A stretch of DNA of 64,000 nt from Nocardia elegans NBRC 108235 (GTDB lineage Bacteria > Actinomycetota > Actinomycetes > Mycobacteriales > Mycobacteriaceae): positions 1-64,000 of the forward strand of contig NZ_BDBF01000018.1 of the NCBI RefSeq assembly GCF_001612845.1, read 5' to 3'. Below, piece after piece: positions 1 through 10,031 of the stretch (positions within the stretch are counted from its first letter, which is position 1; each line of letters starts with the position of its first letter). The notes beneath the pieces were generated by a model that saw nothing but the letters and a program-made list of their open reading frames with translations, ran no database searches and was not told the origin of the DNA. The position numbers were made by a program, and so were the translations under genes.

Positions 1-1
1 C

Positions 2-3000
2 GGCAGCAAGCCACAGGCCAGCACCACCCCGGCGCCGACCTCCAACGCCGCCGCCACCAAGACCGCCCCGGCCGAACCGGCCGCCGACGAGTCGAAGGTG
101 CTGCGCGGACCGGCCGCGGCGATCGTCAAGAACATGTCGTCGTCGCTGACCATCCCGACCGCGACCAGCGTGCGCGCCATCCCGGCGAAGCTGATGATCG
201 ACAACCGGCTGGTCATCAACAACCACCTCGCCCGCACCCGCGGCGGCAAGATCTCGTTCACCCACCTGCTCGGCTACGCGATCGTCCAGGCGGTCAAGGC
301 GTTCCCGAACATGAACCGCCACTTCGCCGAGGTCGACGGTAAGCCGAACGCGGTCACCCCCGCGCACACCAACCTCGGCCTGGCGATCGACCTGCCGGGC
401 AAGGACGGCAGCCGCACTCTCGTCGTCGCGGCGATCAAGAACACCGAGACGATGTCGTTCGCGCAGTTCCACAGCGCCTACGAGGACATCGTGCGCCGCG
501 CGCGCGACGGCAAGCTCACCACCGAGGACTTCACCGGCGTCACCATCTCGCTGACCAACCCGGGCACCATCGGCACCAACCACTCGGTGCCGCGGCTGAT
601 GCCGGGTCAGGGCGCGATCATCGGCGCGGGCGCCATGGAGTACCCGGCCGAGTTCCAGGGCATGAGTGACCAGCAGCTCGCCGAGATCGGCATCGGCAAG
701 CTGATGACGCTGACCTCCACCTACGACCACCGCATCATCCAGGGCGCGGAGTCGGGCGATTTCCTGCGCACCATCCACAACCTGCTGATCTCCGACGAGT
801 TCTTCGACGAGATCTTCCACGGCATGGGTGTGCCCTACGAGCCGGTCCGCTGGCGTAAGGACATCAAAGAGCGCGGTGTCGACAAGAGCGTGCGCGTCCA
901 GGAGCTGATCGCGGCGTATCGCAGTCGCGGCCACCTGATGGCCGACACCGATCCGCTGCGGCTGGTGAAGGACAAGTTCCGCAGCCACCCCGACCTCGAC
1001 GTCACCCAGCACGGCCTGACCCTGTGGGACCTCGACCGTGAATTCAACGTCGCGGGCTTCCACGGCCAGGAGCGGATGAAGCTGCGCGACGTACTGTCGG
1101 TGCTGCGCGACGCGTACTGCCGCCACGTCGGTGTGGAGTACACCCACATCCTGGAAACCGAACAGCTGCAATGGATTCAGCAGCGGGTCGAGCAGAAGCA
1201 CGAGAAGCCGACCGTCGCGCAGCAGAAGTACATCCTGTCGCGGCTGAACGCGGCCGAGGCGTTCGAGACCTTCCTGCAGACCAAGTACGTCGGCCAGAAG
1301 CGCTTCTCGCTGGAGGGCGCCGAGTCGACCATCCCGATGATGGACGCCGTCATCGACCAGTGCGCCGAGCACGGGCTCGACGAGGTCGTCATCGGCATGC
1401 CGCACCGCGGTCGCCTGAACGTGCTGGCCAATATCGTCGGCAAGCCGTACTCGCAGATCTTCACCGAGTTCGAGGGCAACATGAACCCGGCCGCCACCCA
1501 CGGCTCGGGCGATGTGAAGTACCACCTCGGCGCGCACGGCACCTACATCCAGATGTTCGGCGACAACGACATCGAGGTCTCGCTGACGGCCAACCCGTCG
1601 CACCTCGAGGCCGTCGACCCGGTGCTCGAGGGTCTGGTCCGCGCGAAGCAGGATCTGCTCACCAAGGAAGACCTGGTCACCAAGGGCGAGGAGGCGCGCA
1701 CCTTCTCGGTCGTGCCGCTGATGCTGCACGGTGACGCGGCCTTCGCCGGCCAGGGTGTGGTCGCCGAGACGCTGAACATGTCGGGCCTGCGCGGCTACCG
1801 CGTCGGCGGCACCGTGCACATCGTGGTGAACAACCAGATCGGTTTCACCACCGCACCGGAGAACAGCCGCTCCACCGAGTACTCGACCGATATCGCCAAG
1901 TCGATCGGCGCGCCGATCTTCCACGTCAACGGCGACGATCCCGAGGCCTGCACCTGGGTGGCGCGCCTGGCGACCGACTTCCGCGAGAAGTTCCACAAGG
2001 ACGTGGTCATCGACCTCATCTGCTACCGCCGTCGCGGCCACAACGAGGGCGACGACCCGTCGATGACCCAGCCGTACATGTACGACGTCATCGACACCAA
2101 GCGCAGCGTCCGCAAGTCCTACACCGAGGCCCTGATCGGCCGCGGTGACATCTCGATGAAAGAGGCCGAGGACGCCCTGCGGGACTACCAGGGTCAGCTG
2201 GAGCGGGTGTTCAACGAGGTCCGCGAGCTGGAGAAGTACCCGCCGGAGCCGAGTGAATCGGTCGAGCAGGAGCAGACCGTTCCGGGCACCGTCGTCACCG
2301 CCGTGGACAAGTCGGTGCTGCAGCGCATCGGCGACGCCTTCCTCGGCGTGCCGGACGGCTTCAACGTGCATCCGCGCGTCAAGCCGGTGCTGGAGCGCCG
2401 CCGGGAGATGGCCTACGAGGGCAAGATCGACTGGGCCTTCGCCGAGTTGCTCGCCTTCGGCACCCTGATCGACGAGGGCCGCGCGGTGCGCTTGACCGGT
2501 CAGGACTCCCGGCGCGGCACCTTCACCCAGCGGCATTCGGTGATCATCGATCGCAAGTCCGGTGCGGAGTACACCCCGCTGCACAACATCGGCAGCGAGA
2601 ATCCGGGCTGGTTCGCGGTGCACGACTCGGCGCTGAGCGAGTTCGCGGCCGTCGGTTTCGAATACGGCTACTCGCTGGGCAACCCGGACGCGCTGGTCCT
2701 GTGGGAGGCGCAGTTCGGCGACTTCGTCAACGGCGCGCAGTCGATCATCGACGAGTTCATCTCCTCCGGTGAGGCCAAGTGGGGTCAGCTGTCGGAGGTC
2801 GTGCTGCTGCTGCCGCACGGTCACGAGGGTCAGGGTCCCGACCACACCTCCGGCCGCATCGAGCGGTTCCTGCAGCTGTGCGCCGAGGGTTCGATGACGG
2901 TGGCGGTCCCCTCCACTCCGTCGAACTACTTCCACCTGCTGCGCCGGCACGCGCTCGACGGCATCCGCCGCCCGCTGATCGTCTTCACCCCGAAGTCGAT

Positions 3001-3478
3001 GCTGCGCAACAAGGCCGTGGTCTCCAACGTCGAGGACTTCACCGACGCGAAGTTCCGCTCGGTGCTCGAGGAGCCGACCTACGAGAGCGGCGACGGCGAC
3101 CGGTCGAAGGTCAAGCGGATCCTGCTGACCAGCGGCAAGCTCTACTACGAACTGGTCGCCGAGAAGGCCAAGAAGAACCGTGACGACGTCGCGATCGTGC
3201 GCATCGAACAGCTGTACCCGATCCCGTCCTACCGGCTCAACGAGAAGCTCGCGACCTACCCCAACGCCACGGATCTGGCGTGGGTGCAGGAGGAGCCGGC
3301 CAACCAGGGCGCCTGGCCGTTCTTCGGGCTGAACCTGCCGGAGATCCTGCCGGACCGGTTCAACAAGCTGCGCCGCATCTCTCGCCGCGCCATGTCGGCC
3401 CCGTCCTCGGGTTCGTCGAAGGTGCACGCGGTGGAGCAGCAGGAGATCGTCGACGAGGCGTTCGCCCCCACCGACTAG
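2..3478 (+). CDS. kgd: Multifunctional 2-oxoglutarate decarboxylase/dehydrogenase E1-E2 (5' end outside window)
   Basis: The frame is open to the left edge, so the N-terminus is missing; 1158 residues are visible (mycobacterial Kgd is about 1,230). The first 30 visible residues are the Ala/Pro/Thr-rich linker. They are followed by an E2-type acyltransferase domain (motif TYDHRIIQG near 717-743) and then the thiamine-diphosphate E1 domain ([14 protein letters not shown] near 1396, [13 protein letters not shown] near 1752, [12 protein letters not shown] near 2040). In mycobacteria this fused enzyme decarboxylates 2-oxoglutarate and, with Lpd and the pyruvate E2, feeds the TCA cycle; GarA/OdhI inhibits it there. 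A strong hairpin terminator follows the stop. The apparent GTG at 98 is internal and is not the start. Confidence 0.97.
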   Translation, partial: GSKPQASTTPAPTSNAAATKTAPAEPAADESKVLRGPAAAIVKNMSSSLTIPTATSVRAIPAKLMIDNRLVINNHLARTRGGKISFTHLLGYAIVQAVKAFPNMNRHFAEVDGKPNAVTPAHTNLGLAIDLPGKDGSRTLVVAAIKNTETMSFAQFHSAYEDIVRRARDGKLTTEDFTGVTISLTNPGTIGTNHSVPRLMPGQGAIIGAGAMEYPAEFQGMSDQQLAEIGIGKLMTLTSTYDHRIIQGAESGDFLRTIHNLLISDEFFDEIFHGMGVPYEPVRWRKDIKERGVDKSVRVQELIAAYRSRGHLMADTDPLRLVKDKFRSHPDLDVTQHGLTLWDLDREFNVAGFHGQERMKLRDVLSVLRDAYCRHVGVEYTHILETEQLQWIQQRVEQKHEKPTVAQQKYILSRLNAAEAFETFLQTKYVGQKRFSLEGAESTIPMMDAVIDQCAEHGLDEVVIGMPHRGRLNVLANIVGKPYSQIFTEFEGNMNPAATHGSGDVKYHLGAHGTYIQMFGDNDIEVSLTANPSHLEAVDPVLEGLVRAKQDLLTKEDLVTKGEEARTFSVVPLMLHGDAAFAGQGVVAETLNMSGLRGYRVGGTVHIVVNNQIGFTTAPENSRSTEYSTDIAKSIGAPIFHVNGDDPEACTWVARLATDFREKFHKDVVIDLICYRRRGHNEGDDPSMTQPYMYDVIDTKRSVRKSYTEALIGRGDISMKEAEDALRDYQGQLERVFNEVRELEKYPPEPSESVEQEQTVPGTVVTAVDKSVLQRIGDAFLGVPDGFNVHPRVKPVLERRREMAYEGKIDWAFAELLAFGTLIDEGRAVRLTGQDSRRGTFTQRHSVIIDRKSGAEYTPLHNIGSENPGWFAVHDSALSEFAAVGFEYGYSLGNPDALVLWEAQFGDFVNGAQSIIDEFISSGEAKWGQLSEVVLLLPHGHEGQGPDHTSGRIERFLQLCAEGSMTVAVPSTPSNYFHLLRRHALDGIRRPLIVFTPKSMLRNKAVVSNVEDFTDAKFRSVLEEPTYESGDGDRSKVKRILLTSGKLYYELVAEKAKKNRDDVAIVRIEQLYPIPSYRLNEKLATYPNATDLAWVQEEPANQGAWPFFGLNLPEILPDRFNKLRRISRRAMSAPSSGSSKVHAVEQQEIVDEAFAPTD

Positions 3479-3490
3479 GTCGTATCGCCC

Positions 3491-3536
3491 GGACGCCGGG
3501 TCGGATCGCTCTGCCGAGCGGTCCGGCCCGGCGTTC
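3491..3536 (+). terminator. Terminator after kgd
   Basis: A long inverted repeat of about 21 bp including G-T pairs, with a TGCC loop at 3512-3515, starts 12 bases after the kgd stop codon. It lacks a clear U-tract, as is usual in actinobacteria. Confidence 0.8.
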
Positions 3537-3619
3537 GTCGTATCCGGGCACGAGCGGCGCAGCACACCCGGCCGCGTCACATTCGGGGGTCCTCGATCGT
3601 CGTAATGAGTGAAACAGCC

Positions 3620-3662
3620 TTGTGCCGACCTACTTCCGCATCGTATATTCGGCGTGGAATAT
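3620..3662 (+). promoter_or_regulatory. Promoter and PadR-type operator
   Basis: A -35-like TTGTGC (3620-3625) and a -10 TATATT (3644-3649) are separated by 18 bp. The inverted repeat ATATTC-N6-GAATAT (3645-3662) overlaps the -10 hexamer, a position from which a repressor would block transcription. The PadR gene starts 67 bases further on, so autoregulation is the natural inference. The repeat does not match the ATGT-N8-ACAT site known for PadR itself. Confidence 0.5.
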
Positions 3663-3728
3663 TTGAGCCGGAACATGTCGGTCCGCCCGCGTAGTGTGCG
3701 GCGGCAGCGACGAAGGGAGTCGAGACCA

Positions 3729-4427
3729 ATGTCCAAGCAGCCGGGTGCCACGTTGACGCCGTTGGCGATCTCGGTACTGGCGCTGCTGGAAGAAGACCGC
3801 ATGCATCCGTACGAGATGTACCAATTGCTGCTCAAACGCCGGAAGGACAATCTGCTCAAGATTCGCCCCGGCTCGCTCTATCACACGGTGACCCGGCTGG
3901 CCGAACAAGGACTGGTCCAGGCGGAGGGTACCGAGCGTTCGGGTAACCGGCCGGAACGCACCACCTACTGCATCACCGAAGCGGGTACCGCGGCGCTGCG
4001 TACCCGGATCGCCGATATCGTCCGGCAGCCGACTCGTGAGTATCCGATCTTTCCCATCGGCTTGGCGGAGGCACACAATCTTCCGGTCGAGGAGGTGATC
4101 GCCCTGATCACCGAGCGGATCGGCTGGCTGGACAACGACATCACCGAACTCGACGCCATCCGCGAATGGGCGCGCTCGCGCGAGGTACCCCGGCGGTACT
4201 GGATGGTGATCGACTATCTGCGAGGTGTCGCACAACACGAGGTCACGTGGCTGCGCGGTCTCACAGAGGAGTTGCGTGACGGCTCGCTGCCGTGGCTGGA
4301 ATTCGACGAGGGCGGAACCCGTTGCCCCAACAGAACCGGTGACCTCGGTCACGACTGGGGTGCGGCCCTGACCGACGACGTACTCGCCGAGCTGCGGAAA
4401 GGTGGTGCGACCGCTGCCGAGCACTGA
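3729..4427 (+). CDS. PadR-family transcriptional regulator
   Basis: 232 residues. The N-terminal winged helix of the PadR family is clear (LTPLAISVLALLEEDRMHPY, then RPGSLYHTVTRLAEQGLV), followed by a C-terminal helical dimerisation region of the PadR/Vir type. I chose the ATG at 3729 because AAGGGAG lies 9 bases upstream and homology begins there; a longer in-frame start has no ribosome binding site. It is 93 bases upstream of and co-oriented with an MFS drug pump. PadR proteins commonly repress adjacent efflux genes and are released by the drug, which is the inferred role here. Confidence 0.88.
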   Translation: MSKQPGATLTPLAISVLALLEEDRMHPYEMYQLLLKRRKDNLLKIRPGSLYHTVTRLAEQGLVQAEGTERSGNRPERTTYCITEAGTAALRTRIADIVRQPTREYPIFPIGLAEAHNLPVEEVIALITERIGWLDNDITELDAIREWARSREVPRRYWMVIDYLRGVAQHEVTWLRGLTEELRDGSLPWLEFDEGGTRCPNRTGDLGHDWGAALTDDVLAELRKGGATAAEH

Positions 4428-4520
4428 TCGGGCGCTGGTACGCGACGCGCCCCGAGACCTTCATACGAACCACCCATCGGTCGTCGTCGTCGATCGATGC
4501 CGGGAACAGGAACGAAATCT

Positions 4521-6011
4521 ATGACATCGCAAAGAAATCCGTGGCTGGCGCTGACCGCGCTGGTCGTCGGGTTCTTCATGATCCTGCTGGATATGACCAT
4601 CGTCGCGGTGGCCAATCCGGCGATCATGCAGGATCTGCATACCGACATCAACAAAGTCATCTGGGTGACCAGCGCCTATCTGCTCACCTACGCGGTACCG
4701 CTGCTGGTCACCGGCCGCCTCGGCGATCGCTTCGGACCGAAGAACATCTACCTGGCCGGTCTGGCGGTCTTCACGCTGGCCTCGCTGTGGTGCGCGGTAT
4801 CGGCCAATGTGGAGATGCTGATCGCGGCCCGCGCGGTGCAGGGCCTGGGCGCGGCGTTGATGACGCCGCAGACCATGGCCGTCATCACCCGCACCTTCCC
4901 GCCGGACAAGCGCGGTGCGGCTATGGGGCTGTGGGGCGGCGTCGCCGGCCTCGCCACACTGGTCGGCCCGATCCTCGGCGGCGTGCTGGTCGACTGGCAG
5001 GGCTGGAACTGGATCTTCTACATCAACGTGCCGATCGGCGTGGCGGCGTTCGCGCTGGCGGTGTGGCTGGTTCCGAATCTGGAAACCCACCAGCACAAGT
5101 TCGATTTCGTGGGCGTGGTGCTCAGCGGTATCGGCATGTTCCTGCTGGTCTTCGGCATCCAGGAGGGCAATACCCGGGATTGGGACGCCTGGATTTGGGC
5201 GATGATCATCGCGGGCCTGGTGGTGCTGGGTCTGTTCGTGGTGAACCAGGCCCGCAACAAGGACGAGCCACTGGTGCCGCTGAGCCTGTTCCGCGACCGC
5301 AACTTCTCGATGTCGAGCGTCGCGATCGCCGCGATGGGCGCCGCGGTCACCTCGCTCATGGTGCCGGCGTACTTCTACCTGGAGGCGGTGCGCGAGTACA
5401 CCCCGACCCGGGCCGCGCTGGTCTTCGCGCCGATGGCGATCGTCACCGGCCTGACCGCGCCGTTCATCGGCAAGATCTCCGACCGTATGCCGCCACGCAT
5501 CCTGCCCACCATCGGATTCCTGGTGTTCGCCCTGACCGTCTTCGGCTTCGCGGCGCTGATGAAGCCGGACAGCTCCATCGCGGTATTCCTGGTGGTCGCG
5601 GCCGTCGCCGGTCTGTCGAACTCCTGCATCTGGGCTCCGCTGGCTTCCACCGCCACCCGCAATCTGCCGATTCATCAGGCGGGCGCCGGTGCGGGTGTCT
5701 ACAACACCACCCGTCAGGTCGGTTCGGTGCTCGGTAGCGCCGCGATCAGCGCGCTGGTCTCGGCCCGCATGTCCGCTCAGGGGCTGGGCAGCGGCCAGTT
5801 CGGCGAGGGTGGCGGCACCGGGATGGGCCACATCCCCGAGCAGATCCTCGACAAATTCAGCACGGCCCTGGGCCAGGCGATGATCCTGCCCGGCGCGATC
5901 CTGCTGATCGGCGTGGTGGCTTCGGCCCTGTTCGTCGGCAACTCGGCGAAGAAGCAGCAGGGGGAGGCCGGGGCGGGTACCGAACCGGAGAAGGCAGGCA
6001 TCCCCGGCTGA
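4521..6011 (+). CDS. MFS drug:H+ antiporter, DHA2 (EmrB/QacA) type
   Basis: 496 residues with about 14 predicted hydrophobic segments, matching the 14-helix DHA2 subfamily. Seen in the sequence: the helix-2/3 loop GRLGDRFGPKNIYL (motif A) and the DMTIVAVANPAI segment of TM1 typical of EmrB-like pumps. The ATG at 4521 is preferred because ACAGGA lies 9 bases upstream; the ATG at 4497 lacks one. It follows the PadR gene and ends before a strong hairpin. It probably exports hydrophobic drugs or a cell-envelope compound across the inner membrane; the substrate cannot be told from sequence. Confidence 0.9.
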   Translation: MTSQRNPWLALTALVVGFFMILLDMTIVAVANPAIMQDLHTDINKVIWVTSAYLLTYAVPLLVTGRLGDRFGPKNIYLAGLAVFTLASLWCAVSANVEMLIAARAVQGLGAALMTPQTMAVITRTFPPDKRGAAMGLWGGVAGLATLVGPILGGVLVDWQGWNWIFYINVPIGVAAFALAVWLVPNLETHQHKFDFVGVVLSGIGMFLLVFGIQEGNTRDWDAWIWAMIIAGLVVLGLFVVNQARNKDEPLVPLSLFRDRNFSMSSVAIAAMGAAVTSLMVPAYFYLEAVREYTPTRAALVFAPMAIVTGLTAPFIGKISDRMPPRILPTIGFLVFALTVFGFAALMKPDSSIAVFLVVAAVAGLSNSCIWAPLASTATRNLPIHQAGAGAGVYNTTRQVGSVLGSAAISALVSARMSAQGLGSGQFGEGGGTGMGHIPEQILDKFSTALGQAMILPGAILLIGVVASALFVGNSAKKQQGEAGAGTEPEKAGIPG

Positions 6012-6053
6012 GCCCGGTCGACGCGCCGAACAGGGTGCGCGACAGCGCGATAC

Positions 6054-6087
6054 GAGGTCCGCGTGGCAGTGCTGCCACGCGGACCTC
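6054..6087 (+). terminator. Terminator between MFS gene and converging oxidoreductase gene
   Basis: A perfect 16-bp inverted repeat (6054-6069 with 6072-6087) and a two-base loop. It lies 42 bases after the MFS stop and before the end of the minus-strand gene, so it can act in both directions. Confidence 0.85.
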
Positions 6088-6168
6088 GCCGTATTCACTG
6101 CGGTGCGCGTAGCCGATCAGCGCCGGGCCGCATATCCCCGCCCGGCCGCGCCGGCGGAGGTCACGCGT

Positions 6169-8022
6169 CTACCCGACTCGGATCGTCCGCGAGGGGTAGC
6201 CGCTCGCCCCGTCCGGAATGACGTCGGCCACCTCCGCGGTCTGAACCGTTCCGGTGCCGTCGATGGCGCGGGCGCGGACCGTATGCGTCCCCGCGGAGGC
6301 CTCCCAGTCGTAACTCCATTGCCGCCACGTGTCGACCGACGGTTCGGCGGCCAGACGGGCGGGTTGCCACGGGCCGTTGTCGATCTGGACCTCGACGGCG
6401 TCGATACCGCGATGTTGCGCCCAGGCCACACCGGCGATGGTCACCTTCCCGGCCCGGACGGCACCGCGCGGGGTGTCGATACGGGTGCCGGTCTTGATGG
6501 GCCCGCGTTCGGACCAGCCGCGCCGCGTCCAATAGGCCTGGGCGCGATCGAATCTCGTGATCTCGAGTTCGGTGACCCATTTGGTGGCCGAGACGTAACC
6601 GTAGAGTCCGGGCACGACCAACCGGGCCGGGTATCCGTGTTCCACGGGCAACGGCTCGCCGTTCATGCCGACCGCGAGCAGGGCGTCGCGACCATCGGTG
6701 AGCGCGGCGAGCGGACTTCCGGCGGTGAAGCCGTCGGCACTGCGCGACAACACCATATCGGCGTCCGGATGCGGCCCGGCCTCGGCGATCAACGCGTCGA
6801 GCCGATAACCCAGCCAGCTCGCGTTGCCGATCAGATCGCCGCCGACCGGATTCGAGACGCAGGTCAGCGTCACCAAGCGTTCCACCGACGGCCGACGCGC
6901 CAGATCGGCGTAGTCGAGCCGGATTTCGCGGTCCACCATGCCGTGGATCCGCAGTGACCACGTCTCCTTGCTGACCTGCGGAACGGTCAGCGCGGTGTCG
7001 ATTCGGTAGAAGTCGGAATTGGGGGTGAGATACGACGCCAGTCCCGGTACTCGCAGATCCGCGGCCGGATCCACCGGGGGCACAGGCACATTCGGTGGCG
7101 GCAACCGCACCGCCGCCCGTTCCCCCGCCACACTGCGCGCGCTCGCCCCGAGTACGCGTCCGGCGATACCGGCCGCCACCGCCAGTACTCCCACCCCGAC
7201 GATCCCCCGCATCACCTGCCGCCGATCGACCTGCGCCGCATCGGGTTTCACCACGCGCGGCCAGGCGGCTCCGCGCGCACTCAGGCGGGCGTCGTCTCCC
7301 TCGAAGGGCGCCGACATAGCCTTGCGCTCACCGCCCACCGGGTCTTGCGCACCCGTTTCCGCACCGGCCCCAACTCCCCTGCCCGCACCAGCACCGCCAC
7401 CCGAGCTCGCCTCGGCTGCTCCACGCTCGATCCGAATTTCCGCCGCGTGGGCCCGGTCCTCTTGCACCGCGGAGGCTTTCGCCGAATCGGGCGCCGCGGC
7501 TCCGCCACCACCCCGCACCATCGCCGGCGCACCGAATGCCTCGTATCGCCGAATCAACCACCGCAGCGACACGATTGCCAGCGCCACCCCCACGACCGAC
7601 GGCAGCGCCCAGGTCCAGTTGGCGGCCGGGCGTTCGAGCGCAGCCCACGCCGCCCCGATGCCGAAGACGCCGAGCACCACCGATCCGATCGGCCGCACGG
7701 TTCGCTCGACCACCCCGACGAGCGCCGCGACGATCAGCGCCACCACGCCCATCAGCAGATACAGCATCATTTTGTCGTCGGTGCCGAAGGAGTCGATCGC
7801 CCATTCCCGCACCCCGTCGGGCGTGTGGTCGACCACCGTCGCCCCGATCGCCGCCAACGGCGCGCTCCCCGCCCCCACCGGCACCGACACCAACTCCGCG
7901 ACGCCCAGCGCCAGCCCCGCGGACACGATTCCGCAGGCCGCGCGCAGTCCCGATCCGGCCATAACGGCGAGCGTACTGCGGATTCCCCACGGTGAACCCG
8001 CCCGAACGAGCGCATCGACCAC
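6169..8022 (-). CDS. Membrane-anchored molybdopterin-dependent oxidoreductase (sulfite-oxidase fold)
   Basis: 617 residues. The N-terminal third carries four hydrophobic segments, then a disordered Gly/Ala stretch, then an RRQVM twin-arginine-like motif ahead of a fifth membrane segment (about 270-295). The rest is the sulfite-oxidase Mo-cofactor domain with the presumed molybdenum-ligating Cys388 (LTCVSNPVGG) and a C-terminal Ig-like dimerisation domain. The catalytic domain would face outside. Its natural substrate is unknown; no cytochrome or heme partner lies nearby. The GTG start lacks a clear ribosome binding site, so the exact N-terminus is uncertain. Confidence 0.85.
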   Translation of the reverse strand: MVDALVRAGSPWGIRSTLAVMAGSGLRAACGIVSAGLALGVAELVSVPVGAGSAPLAAIGATVVDHTPDGVREWAIDSFGTDDKMMLYLLMGVVALIVAALVGVVERTVRPIGSVVLGVFGIGAAWAALERPAANWTWALPSVVGVALAIVSLRWLIRRYEAFGAPAMVRGGGGAAAPDSAKASAVQEDRAHAAEIRIERGAAEASSGGGAGAGRGVGAGAETGAQDPVGGERKAMSAPFEGDDARLSARGAAWPRVVKPDAAQVDRRQVMRGIVGVGVLAVAAGIAGRVLGASARSVAGERAAVRLPPPNVPVPPVDPAADLRVPGLASYLTPNSDFYRIDTALTVPQVSKETWSLRIHGMVDREIRLDYADLARRPSVERLVTLTCVSNPVGGDLIGNASWLGYRLDALIAEAGPHPDADMVLSRSADGFTAGSPLAALTDGRDALLAVGMNGEPLPVEHGYPARLVVPGLYGYVSATKWVTELEITRFDRAQAYWTRRGWSERGPIKTGTRIDTPRGAVRAGKVTIAGVAWAQHRGIDAVEVQIDNGPWQPARLAAEPSVDTWRQWSYDWEASAGTHTVRARAIDGTGTVQTAEVADVIPDGASGYPSRTIRVG

Positions 8023-8194
8023 AGCGTCACAGATTCGTCAGAACTCGAAGCCGGACGTGATCCGGCCCATGTCGGCGGTTCCACGGCAAGCACCCAGCCC
8101 CTTCTCAGGAATCGCGCGCTTAATTGATAGAGGATCCGAATGCGTCGGGGCCCGGGTCCGAGCCGACACACAGGATGTGACCGAACAGGACGTG

Positions 8195-9442
8195 ATGAGC
8201 GTGTATCCGAACGAGGGCAATCGGCCGCACCAGCCCGGACCGTACGAACCACGGTCGGGGGCGTACGGCCCGCACGGGTATCCGGGTCAGCCACCCTTCC
8301 CGGGGCAGTATCCCTACCCGCAGCAGTATCCGCCGCGAGGACGCGCGCCACGGCACGGCCTGACCTTCGGAATGCTGGCGGCCCTGGTCGCGGTGGTGGC
8401 GCTCACCATCGCCCTGGTCGGCTCCCGCATCGACGCCCACGGCCCCGGCCAGGCGGCCCCGTTCGGCCACGGCCAGGGCTCGGTGGTGCAGCCGGTCGAT
8501 TCCCAACCGCAGTCCGCGGCGCTGGAACAGGCGGCGAACGCGGTGGTGCCGGGCATCGTCGTGATCAACACCGAACTCGGGATGCAGAACGGCGCGGGCG
8601 CCGGAACCGGCATCGTGCTCGGATCGGACGGCACCATCCTCACCAACAACCACGTCGTGGAGGGCGCCACCGACATCTCGGCCACCGATCTCGGCAACGG
8701 CCGCACCTACCGCGGCAGCGTCACCGGATTCGACCGTCAGGACGATCTGGCCGTGGTGAAGTTGCAGGGCGCCTCCGGCCTGCAGACGGCGCCACTGGGC
8801 GATTCGGATCAGGTGAAGGTCGGCGACGCCATTGTGGGTGTCGGCAACGCGGGCGGCACCGGCTCCCCGACCGCGGCGGGCGGACGCGTCACCGCACTGG
8901 ATCGCTCCATCACCGCCAGCGACGAATCGGCCGGCGCCGCCGAGCAGCTGACCGGTCTCATCGAGGTGGCCGCGAACATTCAGCCGGGTGATTCCGGCGG
9001 TCCGCTCATCAACAGCTCCGGCCAGGTGGTCGGCGTGAATACCGCCGCGTCCCAGGGCTTCCAGCTCGGCGCGAGCGGTGGTCAGGGCTTCGCGATTCCC
9101 ATCGACAAGGCGAAGACGATCGCCGCGCAGATCCGGGCGGGGAAGAGTTCGGACCGCGTGCACATCGGCGATTCCGCGTTCCTCGGTATCACGATGAGCG
9201 ATGCCAACGGTTCCGGTGCGCTGGTCCGCAATATCGTGAGTGGCGGTCCGGCACAGGCCGCGGGCCTGGCCCCGGGCGATGTGATCACCGGGCTGGACGG
9301 TCACGGCATCGATTCGGCGACCACCATGACGAACACGATGGATCAGCATCACCCGGGCGATACCGTCACACTCACCTGGGTGGACCGCTCCGGACAGAGC
9401 GAGTCCGGTCAGGCGTCGCTCGCCCAGGGTCCCGTGGGCTGA
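8195..9442 (+). CDS. Membrane-anchored trypsin-like serine protease with PDZ domain (PepD/HtrA-like)
   Basis: 415 residues: a cytosolic Pro/Tyr/Gly-rich tail (1-50), one membrane helix (56-76), a trypsin-like domain with triad His153 (LTNNHVV), Asp184 (QDDLAVVKL) and Ser267 (PGDSGGP), and a C-terminal PDZ domain (about 320-405). This layout is that of mycobacterial PepD (Rv0983), a periplasmic stress protease under MprAB/SigE control. The ATG at 8195 has AGGA 4 bases upstream; a GTG at 8177 is an alternative. The last 34 bases overlap the end of the convergent HxlR gene. Confidence 0.9.
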   Translation: MSVYPNEGNRPHQPGPYEPRSGAYGPHGYPGQPPFPGQYPYPQQYPPRGRAPRHGLTFGMLAALVAVVALTIALVGSRIDAHGPGQAAPFGHGQGSVVQPVDSQPQSAALEQAANAVVPGIVVINTELGMQNGAGAGTGIVLGSDGTILTNNHVVEGATDISATDLGNGRTYRGSVTGFDRQDDLAVVKLQGASGLQTAPLGDSDQVKVGDAIVGVGNAGGTGSPTAAGGRVTALDRSITASDESAGAAEQLTGLIEVAANIQPGDSGGPLINSSGQVVGVNTAASQGFQLGASGGQGFAIPIDKAKTIAAQIRAGKSSDRVHIGDSAFLGITMSDANGSGALVRNIVSGGPAQAAGLAPGDVITGLDGHGIDSATTMTNTMDQHHPGDTVTLTWVDRSGQSESGQASLAQGPVG

Positions 9443-9918
9443 CCCGACGAGTTCAGCCGGATCTCGATCTCATCGGCCTTCGTGTCCGGTACGGGCTCAG
9501 GCGTGACCCGCACCCCGACCACCGCCCCGGATTCCCGGTCGACGAACGACAGCGGTGGCTTTCCGTCCTGCAGATATTTGTCGCCCCACTGCATCAGCGA
9601 CAGGAATATCGGCAGCAGATCCTCACCGGCCCCGGTCAGGCGGTATTCCGCGCGTTCGCGCCGGCCGGGTTCGCGATACGGCACCCGTTCGACGACGCCC
9701 GCCGATTCGAGCTGTTTGAGCGCACGCGACACCGCCGGCGCCGACGTTCCGATCCGGGTCGTGAAGTCCTCGAATCGGGTTGTCCCGTAGAAACATTCGC
9801 GCACGACGAGGAATACCGTCCGCGTGCTGAGCAACTCGAGCACCCGTCCGGCCGAACATCGGTCACCGATCGACCAGGCGTCCCGGTCGCTCAGTCGCGG
9901 CTCGAACATCATCGACAC
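9409..9918 (-). CDS. HxlR-family transcriptional regulator
   Basis: 169 residues. The HxlR winged helix is clear: WSIGDRCSAGRVLELL, FYGTTRFEDFTTRIGTSAPAVSRALKQLESAGVV and the wing RRERAEYRLT. The extra C-terminal segment (about 110-169) is beyond the usual HxlR core. The GTG at 9918 has TAACAT 6 bases upstream (9925-9930) and no Shine-Dalgarno, so a leaderless start is likely; ATG codons 6 and 9 bases further in are alternatives. It is divergent from an SDR gene, with two matching palindromes between them, and probably represses both genes. Confidence 0.88.
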   Translation of the reverse strand: MSMMFEPRLSDRDAWSIGDRCSAGRVLELLSTRTVFLVVRECFYGTTRFEDFTTRIGTSAPAVSRALKQLESAGVVERVPYREPGRRERAEYRLTGAGEDLLPIFLSLMQWGDKYLQDGKPPLSFVDRESGAVVGVRVTPEPVPDTKADEIEIRLNSSGQPTGPWASDA

Positions 9919-9932
9919 GAGACCATGTTACC

Positions 9933-9946
9933 TAACGCTTGCGTTA
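9933..9946. promoter_or_regulatory. Operator 1 in the hxlR-SDR intergenic region
   Basis: Perfect palindrome TAACGC-TT-GCGTTA. It shares the TAACG-N4-CGTTA design with the second site 40 bp away, and lies just upstream of the -10 hexamer of the HxlR gene. Confidence 0.7.
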
Positions 9947-9972
9947 CTCAGCGAGCTGTGCTGTCATCTAAC

Positions 9973-9986
9973 TAACGAGATCGTTA
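9973..9986. promoter_or_regulatory. Operator 2 in the hxlR-SDR intergenic region
   Basis: Perfect palindrome TAACGA-GA-TCGTTA, centred 40 bp from the first site (about four helical turns, same face) and 46 bases before the SDR start codon, where it would control the plus-strand promoter. Confidence 0.7.
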
Positions 9987-10031
9987 TCCAGAGGGTGGGC
10001 AGTCGCCCCGAACGATCCGAAAGGACGAGAG

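Noticed and set aside
7019..8194. Upstream extension of the PepD-like protease frame by about 390 codons
   Set aside because: The extension is Pro/Ser/Thr/Ala-rich shadow sequence opposite the oxidoreductase gene; the protease homology and ribosome binding site place the start near 8195.
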